The translations under genes and the position numbers were made by a program. From Burkholderiales bacterium (GTDB lineage Bacteria; Pseudomonadota; Gammaproteobacteria; Burkholderiales; Burkholderiaceae_D), in assembly GCA_947451925.1 (NCBI GenBank), contig CANGAW010000003.1, forward strand, positions 1 through 64,000: a stretch of DNA of 64,000 bases, in the 5' to 3' direction. Below, one piece after another: positions 19,226 to 28,064 of the stretch (its first letter is position 1; the number at the start of each line of letters is the position of its first letter). The notes beneath the pieces were generated by a model. That model was not told where the DNA came from, made no database searches, and saw only the letters and a list, made by a program, of their open reading frames with translations.

Positions 19226-20140
19226 ATGGCAAATCGAAAGGCAAGACAATCGACGATTCCTGTTTTTCAGTTATATGGGGAAGAGCAGCGCTGGCTAACG
19301 CCCGATCTGGTGCATTGCGAATCTATCGCCGCACGCAGTCGCTTGCATAATTGGGAGATTAAGCCGCATCGGCACTACGGCTTATTTCAGCTCTTGTGGC
19401 TGGAACAAGGCGTGGCCAGTCTTGAACTCGATGGTCAGTCGGGCGCGCTTGCCGCAGGGTCGGTGTTACTGCTGCCCCAGCAATGCATTCACGGCTTTCG
19501 CTTTTCTCCGGATGCAGAAGGGCAGGTCATTACGCTGGCCTATTCATTTTTTGAACGCCTTGGCGACGGCCTTGGCCAGGAATTTACCGCCATTCCCGGA
19601 CCTTTGATTTGTCAGCCAGCCGCAGGCGCTCAGCAGTTGCTGCTGAGTGCCACCTTGCGCGCGCTGGTTCAGGAATATCGCGGCACAGCCCGTCACCGCC
19701 GGGTCTTGCTGGAATCTTTATTGGCTAGTCTTCTGGTCTGGCTGATCAGACACAGCGGGGCATTTACTGCGCGCCCGGTGGATGAGTCGAGCCGGGCGAG
19801 GAAGCATCTGGCCCGGTTTGGCGAATTGGTCGAAGCCGATTTCACGGGACATCACGGGCTTGATTATTACGCCGGCAAACTCGGCATCAGTGCCGCGCAT
19901 CTCAATGCCTTGTGCCGTCAATTCGCCAGCGGCTCGGCACTGGATTTGATTCACGCCCGTCTGACCCTCGAAGCCAAACGTCAACTGGTGTATACCTCGA
20001 TGACCATACGCGGTATATCGGATGCGCTGGGCTTTTCCGATCCCGCCTATTTCACCCGGTTTTTTAAACGTCAGACGCAATCGCCACCCAAAGCCTTTCG
20101 GCTCAGGGCGCGCGATTTAATGCAGGAAAGTCAGGAATAA
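19226..20140 (+). CDS. pobR: AraC-family regulator divergent from pobA (PobR-like)
   Basis: A 304-residue protein with an N-terminal cupin-type sensing domain (HRHYGLFQLLWLEQG) and a C-terminal AraC/XylS DNA-binding domain (about 190-295) with two helix-turn-helix units: LGISAAHLNALCRQFA and the second one ending SDPAYFTRFFKRQTQSPPKAFR. The divergent position next to pobA is the standard place for an AraC-type PobR that responds to 4-hydroxybenzoate. The 139-bp gap 19087-19225 must hold both promoters. The gene converges on pcaR with 24 bp between the stops. Confidence 0.87.
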   Translation: MANRKARQSTIPVFQLYGEEQRWLTPDLVHCESIAARSRLHNWEIKPHRHYGLFQLLWLEQGVASLELDGQSGALAAGSVLLLPQQCIHGFRFSPDAEGQVITLAYSFFERLGDGLGQEFTAIPGPLICQPAAGAQQLLLSATLRALVQEYRGTARHRRVLLESLLASLLVWLIRHSGAFTARPVDESSRARKHLARFGELVEADFTGHHGLDYYAGKLGISAAHLNALCRQFASGSALDLIHARLTLEAKRQLVYTSMTIRGISDALGFSDPAYFTRFFKRQTQSPPKAFRLRARDLMQESQE

Positions 20141-20164
20141 ATGCAGAGTCGGTACTGCCGTCGC

Positions 20165-21049
20165 TCAGGGCAATAATACCGACAGCTCGGAGGCCGCATT
20201 GAGCAAGGCGGGTAAAAAGTTTTGCTCAAGTTTGGCGCGATTGACGCGGGCAGATTGCGCGCCAATATTCAAGGCCGCGACAGTGGCGCCGCTGGCGCCG
20301 CGCACCGGCACGGCAATGGAAGACAGGCCAATTTCGAGTTCTTCTTCAACCACTGCATAGCCGTTTTGTCGCACGCCGATCAGCACCTCGCGCAATGCTT
20401 CTTCGGATACCAGGGTGCGATCAGTAAATGCACGCAAGGACACCTTGGCAAAATAGGCTTGCAACTCATCTTCAGACATTGCCGCCAGCATCACGCGTCC
20501 GAGCGAGGTGCAGTAGGCTGGCAGGCGACTGCCGGCATTGAGCGACACCGACATCACGCGTGAGGTGGCTGAGCGGGACACGTAAAGCACTTCGGTGTCG
20601 TCGAGAACGGCCAGCGAACAGGATTCGTTCAACATCCGGCTGACCTGGTTCAGGCAAGGCTGGGCAGCGATGGTGAGGGGCGTTGACGACAGATAGGAGT
20701 AGCCTAGGGTCAGAATTTTCGGCGTCAGGAAAAAATTGTTGGCTTCAGAATCGGCATAGCCCAACTGCTTCAGGGTATACAGACAGCGCCTGACTGCTGC
20801 GCGGGGAATGCCGGTTTTATGACTGATCTGGGCGATCGTCATGGCGCGGCGCTGATCGCTGAATGCCTTGACCACCGCTAAGCCTCGAGCCAGCGAGGTC
20901 ATGAAGCTGGGGTCAGTCAGCTGATCGATTTCTTCGGCGATGGTTAAAGCGCGTGGTGGAATGTCTTTGATCTGGTTAGCCGGCAATGCTTCATGCGCTG
21001 GTTGCTCCGGGGTGGTCTGGTCGAACGAGTGGGACGAAATGTTGTGCAT
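20165..21049 (-). CDS. pcaR: IclR-family regulator of the pca genes (PcaR)
   Basis: From the ATG at 21047-21049 it has 294 residues. The N-terminal winged helix-turn-helix shows ALTIAEEIDQLTDPSFMTS, AQISHKTGIPRAAVRRCLYTL; the C-terminal effector domain has RVMSVSLNAGSRLPAYCTSLGRVMLA and a late VAALNIG, as in the PcaR/PcaU/PobR branch of IclR. These regulators bind 3-oxoadipate or protocatechuate and activate pca operons. A TTG 36 bp earlier is a less likely start. It is divergent from pcaI over 383 bp that carry two 15-bp palindromes. Confidence 0.93.
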   Translation of the reverse strand: MHNISSHSFDQTTPEQPAHEALPANQIKDIPPRALTIAEEIDQLTDPSFMTSLARGLAVVKAFSDQRRAMTIAQISHKTGIPRAAVRRCLYTLKQLGYADSEANNFFLTPKILTLGYSYLSSTPLTIAAQPCLNQVSRMLNESCSLAVLDDTEVLYVSRSATSRVMSVSLNAGSRLPAYCTSLGRVMLAAMSEDELQAYFAKVSLRAFTDRTLVSEEALREVLIGVRQNGYAVVEEELEIGLSSIAVPVRGASGATVAALNIGAQSARVNRAKLEQNFLPALLNAASELSVLLP

Positions 21050-21266
21050 GGTCAGTTCACTCAAGTGAGGGGGTCGATCAAACAAGCTTGGATGTTGTCG
21101 TATTGCCCCCTCTATAAGCGGGGTTGACAGGAGCGTTACTCTAGCGGAACGTCATGCTGATTTGATAATGATTGTTCTCAACGTGTATGTTTCTCTTCGG
21201 AAGTTTTCCGATTTTTAAATGTTGTTGCTTAATGGCGACAACAAACATATTTGGTCAAAAATAGCA

Positions 21267-21281
21267 GTTCGTCTATCGAAC
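21267..21281. promoter_or_regulatory. Probable PcaR operator 1
   Basis: GTTCGTCTATCGAAC: perfect 5-bp inverted arms (GTTCG/CGAAC) around a 5-bp centre. An identical architecture recurs 91 bp downstream, before pcaI, and a half-site GTTCGTTAT lies at 21291. The size and arms resemble PcaR/PcaU sites as I remember them. The gap 21050-21432 also has an imperfect dyad GTTGTTGC/GCGACAAC at 21221-21242. Confidence 0.65.
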
Positions 21282-21357
21282 ACAATTTGAGTTCGTTATA
21301 TTGGCAGCTGGCAATTCCGTCGTTAGACTCAACGAATGGTTCTATTAACAGATTAAT

Positions 21358-21379
21358 GTTCGCTTATCGAACATATAGA
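21358..21379 (+). promoter_or_regulatory. Probable PcaR operator 2 overlapping the pcaI promoter
   Basis: GTTCGCTTATCGAAC (21358-21372) has the same GTTCG/CGAAC arms as operator 1. TATAGA at 21374-21379 is a plausible -10 directly behind it, with no good -35. That places the regulator in the spacer region, as described for PcaR of Pseudomonas putida. The pcaI start lies 54 bp beyond the hexamer. Confidence 0.65.
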
Positions 21380-21432
21380 GCGGCAAGCCTGATTGTACAC
21401 AGCGCTTGTGCTTCACTTAAAGGGGCAAGATT

Positions 21433-22107
21433 TTGGTCGATAAAATAAGCCCGTCTCTGGCGGCCGCGGTTGCCGACATCCGGGATGGCGCCACCGTCAT
21501 GATCGGCGGCTTTGGTAACGCCGGCATGCCCAAAGAATTGATTGATGCCCTGATTGCTCAGGGTGCAGGCGATCTGACTATCGTCAATAACAATGCGGGC
21601 AATGGCGACACCGGTCTGGCGGCGTTGCTGGCAGCAGGACGGGTGCGAAAGATTATTTGTTCTTTTCCGCGGCAAGCCGACTCCCACGTTTTTGATGCGC
21701 TGTACCGTGCCGGAAAACTGGAGCTGGAACTGACGCCCCAGGGCAATCTGGCTGAACGGATTCGTGCTGCCGGTGCTGGCATTGGCGGATTTTTCTCCCC
21801 CACCGGCTACGGCACTTTGCTCGCAGCCGGCAAGGAGACGCGTTTGATTGATGGCCGCCACTACGTGCTGGAGTCGCCAATACATGCCGACTTCGCATTG
21901 ATCAAGGCCTTGAAGGGCGACCGATGGGGCAATCTGGTGTACCGGAAAGCGGCGCGCAATTTCGGCCCTATCATGGCGATGGCGGCCAAATGCACCATTG
22001 CACAGGTGAGTGAAGTGGTGCCACTGGGTGAGCTTGATCCCGAAGTGATTGTCACACCGGGCATTTTTGTTCAGCGCGTGGTGCAAACCGGAAAGGCCAG
22101 TTCATGA
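21433..22107 (+). CDS. pcaI: 3-Oxoadipate CoA-transferase subunit A (PcaI)
   Basis: A 224-residue subunit of the succinyl-CoA:3-oxoadipate CoA-transferase. It shows the glycine-rich CoA site MIGGFGNAGMP, the ADSHVFDALYRAGKL region and FSPTGYGTLLAAGKE typical of family I CoA-transferase alpha subunits. The start is a TTG at 21433 after AAAGGGGC. It overlaps pcaJ by 4 bp (ATGA). First gene of the eight-gene pca operon under PcaR. Confidence 0.95.
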   Translation: MVDKISPSLAAAVADIRDGATVMIGGFGNAGMPKELIDALIAQGAGDLTIVNNNAGNGDTGLAALLAAGRVRKIICSFPRQADSHVFDALYRAGKLELELTPQGNLAERIRAAGAGIGGFFSPTGYGTLLAAGKETRLIDGRHYVLESPIHADFALIKALKGDRWGNLVYRKAARNFGPIMAMAAKCTIAQVSEVVPLGELDPEVIVTPGIFVQRVVQTGKASS

Positions 22108-22742
22108 AACGTTTTACCCGCGATGAAATCGCGCAGCGCGTCGCACGCGATATCCCTGAAGGCGCTTATGTAAATCTGGGCATAGGCCTGCCAACCATGG
22201 TGGCCAACCACCTTGACCCTTCGCGTGAAATTTTTCTGCATAGCGAAAATGGCCTGCTTGGCATGGGGCCGGCACCGGCACCGGGCGAAGAAGATGAAGA
22301 CCTGATTAATGCCGGCAAACAGCCGGTGACCTTACTTACTGGTGGCGCCTATTTTCATCACGGAGACTCGTTTGCGATGATGCGCGGCGGTCACCTGGAT
22401 ATTTGCGTGCTGGGTGCGTTTCAGGTGTCTGCCGGCGGTGACCTGGCGAACTGGCACACGGGCGCGCCCGACGCGATCCCGGCAGTCGGTGGGGCGATGG
22501 ATCTGGCCATTGGCGCCAAGAGTGTGTTTGTGATGATGGAACACCAAACCAAGACTGGTGAGAGCAAAATCGTTCAGCAATGCAGCTACCCCTTAACCGG
22601 CATTGGCTGCGTCAACCGTATCTATACCGACTTGGCTGTGCTGGATGTCACAGCACAAGGTTTGGTGGTGCGCGAGATGGCCGCAGGCCTCTCCTTCGAC
22701 GAACTGCAAACCCTGACTGGCGTGCCCTTGCTGGCACAGTGA
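22104..22742 (+). CDS. pcaJ: 3-Oxoadipate CoA-transferase subunit B (PcaJ)
   Basis: A 212-residue partner of PcaI. It has NLGIGLPTMVANHL and the catalytic Glu in LHSENGLLGMGPAP, the mark of family I CoA-transferase beta subunits, and DLAIGAKSVFVMMEH. Together PcaIJ move CoA from succinyl-CoA to 3-oxoadipate. The start overlaps the pcaI stop by 4 bp. Confidence 0.96.
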   Translation: MKRFTRDEIAQRVARDIPEGAYVNLGIGLPTMVANHLDPSREIFLHSENGLLGMGPAPAPGEEDEDLINAGKQPVTLLTGGAYFHHGDSFAMMRGGHLDICVLGAFQVSAGGDLANWHTGAPDAIPAVGGAMDLAIGAKSVFVMMEHQTKTGESKIVQQCSYPLTGIGCVNRIYTDLAVLDVTAQGLVVREMAAGLSFDELQTLTGVPLLAQ

Positions 22743-22783
22743 ATTTTCTCTGAATCTCTGAACAACAGGACGACAGGATTTTT

Positions 22784-23986
22784 ATGATTGATGCTTTTAT
22801 TTGTGACGCAATCCGTACCCCGATTGGTCGTTTTGGTGGTGCCCTGAAAAATGTGCGGGCTGATGATCTGGGTGCGGTGCCTTTGCGCGCCCTGATGGAA
22901 CGTAATCCACAAGTGGACTGGTCGGCGGTGGCCGAAGTGCTGTATGGCTGTGCCAATCAGGCCGGTGAAGACAATCGCAATGTGGCCCGGATGTCTTTAT
23001 TGCTGGCGGGTCTGCCGCAGGAAATCGGCGGCGGCACTATTAACCGTTTGTGCGGCTCCGGCATGGATGCGGTGGGCACGGCGGCCCGTGCGATCAAGGC
23101 TGGCGAAGCCGGTCTGATGATTGCCGGTGGCGTTGAATCGATGACCCGCGCCCCTTTCGTGATGGGCAAGGCCGACAGCGCGTTTTCACGCAACGCGCAG
23201 ATTTTTGACACCACCATAGGCTGGCGTTTTATCAATCCATTGATGAAGGCGCAATACGGTGTGGACTCCATGCCGGAAACAGCAGAGAACGTCGCAACCG
23301 ACTACGGGATCAGCCGTGCCGATCAGGATCTGTTTGCCGTTGCCAGTCAAAACAAAGCCGCTGCGGCACAAGCCGCCGGCATCCTCGCGCAAGAAATCGT
23401 GCCGGTCGTGATTGCACAAAAAAAAGGCGATCCGATTACGGTCAGTGATGACGAGCATCCGCGTGTCACCAGTGTCGACGCACTAGCCAAATTAAAAGGC
23501 GTGGTGCGGCCGGATGGCAGCGTTACTGCCGGTAATGCTTCCGGTGTGAACGACGGCGCCTGCGCGCTGCTCATTGCCAGTGGCGAGATGGCAGCCAAAC
23601 AGGGTTTGACGCCAAAGGCCCGAATCGTCGGCATGGCAACCGCCGGCGTCGCACCACGGGTGATGGGTATCGGCCCTGCACCGGCTACGCAAAAATTATT
23701 GCAGCAGACTGGCCTGACGATGGATCAGATGGATGTGATCGAACTCAATGAAGCCTTTGCTGCACAAGGTCTGGCCGTGTTGCGCACACTGGGCGTGGCC
23801 GACAATGATCCGCGCGTAAACCCTAACGGTGGCGCGATTGCTCTTGGTCATCCCTTGGGCATGAGCGGTGCGCGGCTGATCACCACCGCCATGTATCAGT
23901 TGCACCGCACAGGCGGGCGTTATGCGCTGTGCACCATGTGCATAGGCGTAGGCCAGGGTATTGCGTTAATTATTGAGCGCGTCTAA
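22784..23986 (+). CDS. pcaF: 3-Oxoadipyl-CoA thiolase (PcaF)
   Basis: A 400-residue thiolase that splits 3-oxoadipyl-CoA into acetyl-CoA and succinyl-CoA. It has the acyl-accepting Cys in INRLCGSGMDAVGTAA, GGVESMTRAPFVM, the His motif NPNGGAIALGHPLGMSGAR and the second Cys in CTMCIGVGQGIALI. It lies 41 bp after pcaJ with ACAGGA upstream. Confidence 0.96.
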   Translation: MIDAFICDAIRTPIGRFGGALKNVRADDLGAVPLRALMERNPQVDWSAVAEVLYGCANQAGEDNRNVARMSLLLAGLPQEIGGGTINRLCGSGMDAVGTAARAIKAGEAGLMIAGGVESMTRAPFVMGKADSAFSRNAQIFDTTIGWRFINPLMKAQYGVDSMPETAENVATDYGISRADQDLFAVASQNKAAAAQAAGILAQEIVPVVIAQKKGDPITVSDDEHPRVTSVDALAKLKGVVRPDGSVTAGNASGVNDGACALLIASGEMAAKQGLTPKARIVGMATAGVAPRVMGIGPAPATQKLLQQTGLTMDQMDVIELNEAFAAQGLAVLRTLGVADNDPRVNPNGGAIALGHPLGMSGARLITTAMYQLHRTGGRYALCTMCIGVGQGIALIIERV

Positions 23987-24010
23987 ACATTGCCCGGGAA
24001 AGAAAAATTC

Positions 24011-24715
24011 ATGTCGCTCCTTACGCCCTTCCGCAAACCGGCTGCAGGCAGTCAGCCTGACTACCTGTCACCGGCTTACTCCTCAACCGTCAAACGCTCG
24101 CCTTCTCAATCTTTAATTTTGCTGCCGCAATCACTGTCAGAAATGACCGGCCCGGTATTCGGGCAGGAGCTTGTTGGCGCAAGCGATCATGATCTGACTG
24201 TTCAGCATGCGGGCGAGCCTATTGGCGAGCGCATCATTGTTGCCGGTCGTGTACTCGACGAAGATGGCCGGCCGGTGCCGCATACGCTGGTGGAAATCTG
24301 GCAGGCAAATGCCGCCGGACGTTACCAGCACAAAAACGACCATCATGACGCGCCGCTTGATCCCAACTTTACCGGCGCTGGCCGGACGATGACGGATGCC
24401 AACGGCAACTACCGTTTTCTGACCATTCGCCCCGGTGCTTATCCGTGGCGCAACCACGCCAATGCCTGGCGACCTGCGCACATTCATTTTTCTTTGTTTG
24501 GTCACGCCTTTGCCACGCGGCTGGTGACGCAAATGTATTTTCCCGGCGACCCCTTGCTGGCCTTCGATCCTATCTACAACTGTGTACCTGACGAAAAAGC
24601 ACGGCAGCGCATGATTTCGCAATTCGAGCTGTCCCTGACTGAGCCAGAATACGCACTTGGCTTTCGTTTTGATATCGTGCTGCGCGGCCGTCATGCCACG
24701 CCTATGGAGTCCTGA
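24011..24715 (+). CDS. pcaH: Protocatechuate 3,4-dioxygenase beta subunit (PcaH)
   Basis: A 234-residue iron subunit of the intradiol dioxygenase that opens the protocatechuate ring. The Fe(III) ligands are visible as Tyr in RPGAYPWRNH and the two His in WRPAHIHFSLFGHA, with LVEIWQANAAGRYQHKND carrying the other Tyr. The ATG at 24011 is preferred over a TTG at 23990 because it gives the usual length and follows the AAGAAAAATTC leader. pcaG begins 1 bp after the stop. Confidence 0.95.
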   Translation: MSLLTPFRKPAAGSQPDYLSPAYSSTVKRSPSQSLILLPQSLSEMTGPVFGQELVGASDHDLTVQHAGEPIGERIIVAGRVLDEDGRPVPHTLVEIWQANAAGRYQHKNDHHDAPLDPNFTGAGRTMTDANGNYRFLTIRPGAYPWRNHANAWRPAHIHFSLFGHAFATRLVTQMYFPGDPLLAFDPIYNCVPDEKARQRMISQFELSLTEPEYALGFRFDIVLRGRHATPMES

Positions 24716-24716
24716 T

Positions 24717-25307
24717 ATGTCTGAAGCTGTGTTGCTGGGCGCTACTCCGTCCCAAACCGTGGGTCCGTATTTGCACATTGGCCTGACTGACCCGATTGGG
24801 CTCAACATCACCGAGCTAGCGCCTGCCGGTGTGGCTGGAGAGCGCATTGTTCTGCAAGGTCAGCTGATCGATGCCGATGGGCTGCCCGTACCGGATGGCA
24901 TGATCGAAATCTGGCAGGCAAATTCGCATGGCAAATATGCGCACCCGGATGATGTGCGCAACTTGCCGCTGGATGCAGGCTTTGCCGGCTTTGGCCGCAC
25001 GCCGACTGACGCAGAAGGGCGCTTTCGTTTTGCCACCATCAAGCCGGGCCCGGTGCCTGACATGCAGGGGCGGCTGCAGGCGCCGCACATCATGGTGAAT
25101 ATTTTTGCTCGCGGACTGATCAAACAATTAGTCAGTCGTGTCTATTTTGAAGGGGATGAACTTGCTGCCGATCCGGTACTGCAGCAAGTGCCGGCAGAGC
25201 GCCGTTCAACCCTGATTGCAAGCAAAGTGGCCGCTGAGCCCGCCAGTTTTTCCTGGCGCATTGTGCTCAATGGCAGTGTCGGTGAAACGGTCTTCTTTGA
25301 CCTATGA
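24717..25307 (+). CDS. pcaG: Protocatechuate 3,4-dioxygenase alpha subunit (PcaG)
   Basis: A 196-residue subunit with the same fold as PcaH (TPSQTVGPYLHIGL at the start, MIEIWQANSHGKYAHPDD) but without the full set of iron ligands (QAPHIMVNIFARGL), as expected for alpha. The ATG at 24717 is chosen since it lies just behind the pcaH stop; the frame is open upstream inside pcaH. It overlaps pcaB by 4 bp. Confidence 0.95.
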   Translation: MSEAVLLGATPSQTVGPYLHIGLTDPIGLNITELAPAGVAGERIVLQGQLIDADGLPVPDGMIEIWQANSHGKYAHPDDVRNLPLDAGFAGFGRTPTDAEGRFRFATIKPGPVPDMQGRLQAPHIMVNIFARGLIKQLVSRVYFEGDELAADPVLQQVPAERRSTLIASKVAAEPASFSWRIVLNGSVGETVFFDL

Positions 25308-26683
25308 TGACCCGCTCCCGCCTGACTGCCGCCATGTTTTCCACCGCAGGTCTGGAACAGGTATTTTCCAGTCAAAATACGGTCGCCCGCATGCTTGATG
25401 TCGAGGCCGCCTTGGCGCGTGCCACGGCAAAGGAAGGCTTGATTGCGCAGCAGGTGGTGGCGCCCATTGTTGCATGTTGCGATGTAATGCAAATCGATTT
25501 GCCCGCACTGGCGCAGGCCGCAGGTCCCGCTGGCAATCTGGCCATTCCGCTGGTGAAGCAACTTACTGCGCTGGTGGCCCGCAGCGATCCTGAGGCTGCC
25601 AAATATGTGCATTGGGGAGCGACCAGTCAGGATGTAATCGACACCGGGCTGATATTGCAACTGCGCGAAGCGCTGGATCTGATCGTGGTTGAGCTGGCTG
25701 AATTTGCCGACATCCTGGCTGGCCTGGCACTCCATCATCGCAACACGCCCATGATTGCGCGCACCTGGATGCAGCATGCGTTGCCGACCACCTTTGGTTT
25801 GAAAGTCGCGGGCTGGCTTGACGCCGTGTTGCGGCATCAGGAGCGTCTGGCGCAATTGCGCTCGCGCTTGTTCGTGCTGCAATTTGGCGGCGCCGCAGGC
25901 ACGCTGGCCAGCTTTGACGATCAGGGCCTGACCGTAGCCAGTGCGCTGGCGCATGAACTCGATCTGGACTTGCCCGAGCTGCCATGGCATACCCATCGCG
26001 ACCGGGTCGCAGAAGTGGCAACGGTGCTTGGCCTGTTAACCGGCACACTGGGCAAAATTGCGCGCGATATATCCCTGCACAGCCAGACCGAAATTGCTGA
26101 ACTGAGCGAACCCGGCGGGGCCGGCCGCGGCGGCTCTTCGACCATGCCGCACAAACGTAATCCGGTAGCGTGCGCCGCTGCACTGACTGCAGCCATGCGG
26201 GTGCCGCCTCTTGTGTCGACCATGCTGTCGGCCATGGTGCAAGAGCATGAACGTGCACTCGGCGGCTGGCAAGCGGAGTGGGATACCCTGCCCGAAATTA
26301 TTTGTCTGTCTGGCGCCGCTCTGTCGCAATTACGGCAAGCCGTCAGCGGTCTGGCCGTTGATGCTGCGAAGATGCGCGAGAACATCGACAGCACCCGCGG
26401 TCTGGTCATGGCCGAAGCCATATCATTGGCACTGGGTAAAAGCATAGGGCGGCCGGCTGCGCACGCCTTGTTGGAACAAGCCTGCCAGCGTGCGCTGCAA
26501 AACGGCCTGTCCCTGCATCAGGTATTAAGTGATGAGCCCACCGTATCGACTGCATTAACGCCGACGGAACTGAGCGCCCTGTTCAACCCCCTGGCCTATG
26601 CTGGGGAAGCTACGGGCTTTGTTAATCGTGTTCTGGCTGCGCATCAGCGACGCAAGGCCGGATTCCATTTCCCCGAGGAGTAA
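25304..26683 (+). CDS. pcaB: 3-Carboxy-cis,cis-muconate cycloisomerase (PcaB)
   Basis: A 459-residue member of the fumarase/aspartase superfamily that lactonises carboxymuconate. It has the superfamily signature GRGGSSTMPHKRNPVACAA and earlier KYVHWGATSQDVIDTG. Two ATGs (25304 and 25307) overlap the pcaG stop; either may be used. The C-terminal domain ends FVNRVLAAHQRR, a little longer than some homologues. Confidence 0.95.
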   Translation: MMTRSRLTAAMFSTAGLEQVFSSQNTVARMLDVEAALARATAKEGLIAQQVVAPIVACCDVMQIDLPALAQAAGPAGNLAIPLVKQLTALVARSDPEAAKYVHWGATSQDVIDTGLILQLREALDLIVVELAEFADILAGLALHHRNTPMIARTWMQHALPTTFGLKVAGWLDAVLRHQERLAQLRSRLFVLQFGGAAGTLASFDDQGLTVASALAHELDLDLPELPWHTHRDRVAEVATVLGLLTGTLGKIARDISLHSQTEIAELSEPGGAGRGGSSTMPHKRNPVACAAALTAAMRVPPLVSTMLSAMVQEHERALGGWQAEWDTLPEIICLSGAALSQLRQAVSGLAVDAAKMRENIDSTRGLVMAEAISLALGKSIGRPAAHALLEQACQRALQNGLSLHQVLSDEPTVSTALTPTELSALFNPLAYAGEATGFVNRVLAAHQRRKAGFHFPEE

Positions 26684-26685
26684 GC

Positions 26686-27480
26686 ATGTCTTTCATTGAT
26701 ACCGTAAAAGGCCGGCTGCATTACGAACTTGAGGGGCCAGCCGGTGCGTCAGTACTGGTGCTGTCCAATTCGCTGGGCACCACCTGCGACATGTGGTTGC
26801 CGCAGTTGCCGACCCTGCTGCAGCATTTCCGGGTATTGCGTTATGACACCCGCGGCCATGGTCAGTCCGATGTCACACCCGGTCCCTACACCATGGCGCA
26901 ATTGGGCGGCGATGTCGTGGCTTTGCTCGATGCGCTCAATATTGATCGCGCCGATTTTTGCGGTCTGTCGATGGGTGGCATGACCGGCATCTGGCTCGGT
27001 ATCCATGCGCCGCAGCGCATAGGCAAACTGGTGTTGTGCAATACCAGCGCCGCCATTGGCGTGCCCGAAGTCTGGAACACCCGTATTGCCAAGGTCAGGC
27101 AAGACGGTGTTGATTCCATTGTTGACGATGTACTGCAGCGCTGGTTTACCGCTGACTTTCTGGCCCATGCGCCGGCCCAGGTTGAACGGGTCAGAGAGAT
27201 GCTGGCCAATACGCCGGTCGAAGGCTATGTTGCCAATTGTGCTGCGGTACGCGACATGGACCAGCGCAGTGGCCTGTCGCAGATCGCAGCGCCTACGCTG
27301 GTCATTGGCGGCAAATTTGACAAGGCCACGCCACCTGAACATGGTGAGCTGATTGCACGCTCGATTCCCGGCGCGCGTTATGTGGAACTGAATGCCGCGC
27401 ATCTGTCGAACTGGGAAAAGGCGCAAGGCTTTACGCAGCATCTGCTGGATTTTTTACTTGATAAAAAAGCGAGCCTCTGA
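26686..27480 (+). CDS. pcaD: 3-Oxoadipate enol-lactonase (PcaD)
   Basis: A 264-residue alpha/beta hydrolase that opens the enol-lactone to 3-oxoadipate. It has the oxyanion region VLVLSNSLGTTCDMW, the RYDTRGHGQSD loop, nucleophile Ser in FCGLSMGGMTG, and the acid/base end with DKATPPEHG and AAHLSNWEK. It starts 2 bp after pcaB and the next gene starts 1 bp after its stop. Confidence 0.95.
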   Translation: MSFIDTVKGRLHYELEGPAGASVLVLSNSLGTTCDMWLPQLPTLLQHFRVLRYDTRGHGQSDVTPGPYTMAQLGGDVVALLDALNIDRADFCGLSMGGMTGIWLGIHAPQRIGKLVLCNTSAAIGVPEVWNTRIAKVRQDGVDSIVDDVLQRWFTADFLAHAPAQVERVREMLANTPVEGYVANCAAVRDMDQRSGLSQIAAPTLVIGGKFDKATPPEHGELIARSIPGARYVELNAAHLSNWEKAQGFTQHLLDFLLDKKASL

Positions 27481-27481
27481 G

Positions 27482-27868
27482 ATGGATGAGCAAGAACGTT
27501 TTGATAATGGCATGCAGGTGCGCCGCGCAGTGTTGGGCGAAGCCCATGTCGATCGCGCACAAAATAATCTCAATCCACTCAACAGCGAATTTCAAGACCT
27601 GATCACCCGCTATGCATGGGGTGAAATCTGGACCCGTCCCGGTCTGCCGCGCCATACCCGCAGCCTGATGACGATTTGCATGATGGTCGCGTTAAATCGC
27701 GAAGAAGAATTGAAACTGCATTTGCGTGCTGCGGCCAATAATGGCGTCAGCCGCGACGAAATCAAGGAAGCCTTGCTGCAAACCGCGATTTATTGCGGCG
27801 TGCCGGCAGCAAATTCGGCCTTCGCGCTGGCGCAAAAAGTCTTTGCCGAAATCGACGACAAGGTTTGA
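27482..27868 (+). CDS. pcaC: 4-Carboxymuconolactone decarboxylase (PcaC)
   Basis: A 128-residue enzyme of the AhpD-like fold: RRAVLGEAHVDRAQNN, ITRYAWGEIWTRPGLPRHTRS and the C-terminal LQTAIYCGVPAANSAF are typical PcaC segments. It is a free protein here, not fused to PcaD as in some genera. It is the last gene of the pca operon. A short dyad GAACTT/AAGTTC (27867-27884) overlaps the stop. Confidence 0.95.
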   Translation: MDEQERFDNGMQVRRAVLGEAHVDRAQNNLNPLNSEFQDLITRYAWGEIWTRPGLPRHTRSLMTICMMVALNREEELKLHLRAAANNGVSRDEIKEALLQTAIYCGVPAANSAFALAQKVFAEIDDKV

Positions 27869-28064
27869 ACTTGATGCAAAGTTCCGGGGGCGTGATGAAA
27901 TACGTCGGCCCACTTTTGTTTTCGCAAATCCCCATTGCGATATCGGTCTGTTAACAATCGATTTCTCGCACGTTTTCACTCTGATTACGTTCAGACTTGG
28001 CAAATAATCCCATCCGGTAACTTGGTTATAATGGCCGCCATCCGAACACGTTTGAGGGCTGCTA

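Noticed and set aside
21124-21129. Perfect -35 hexamer TTGACA in the pcaR-pcaI gap
   Set aside because: No acceptable -10 lies 15-19 bp downstream on the + strand.
21161-21182. GATAATGATT, like half a Fur box, upstream of pcaR
   Set aside because: Only the left half fits; the right half does not, and nothing links pca genes to iron control. A similar TCATTATCAT near 11191 before ccoN was rejected for the same reason.
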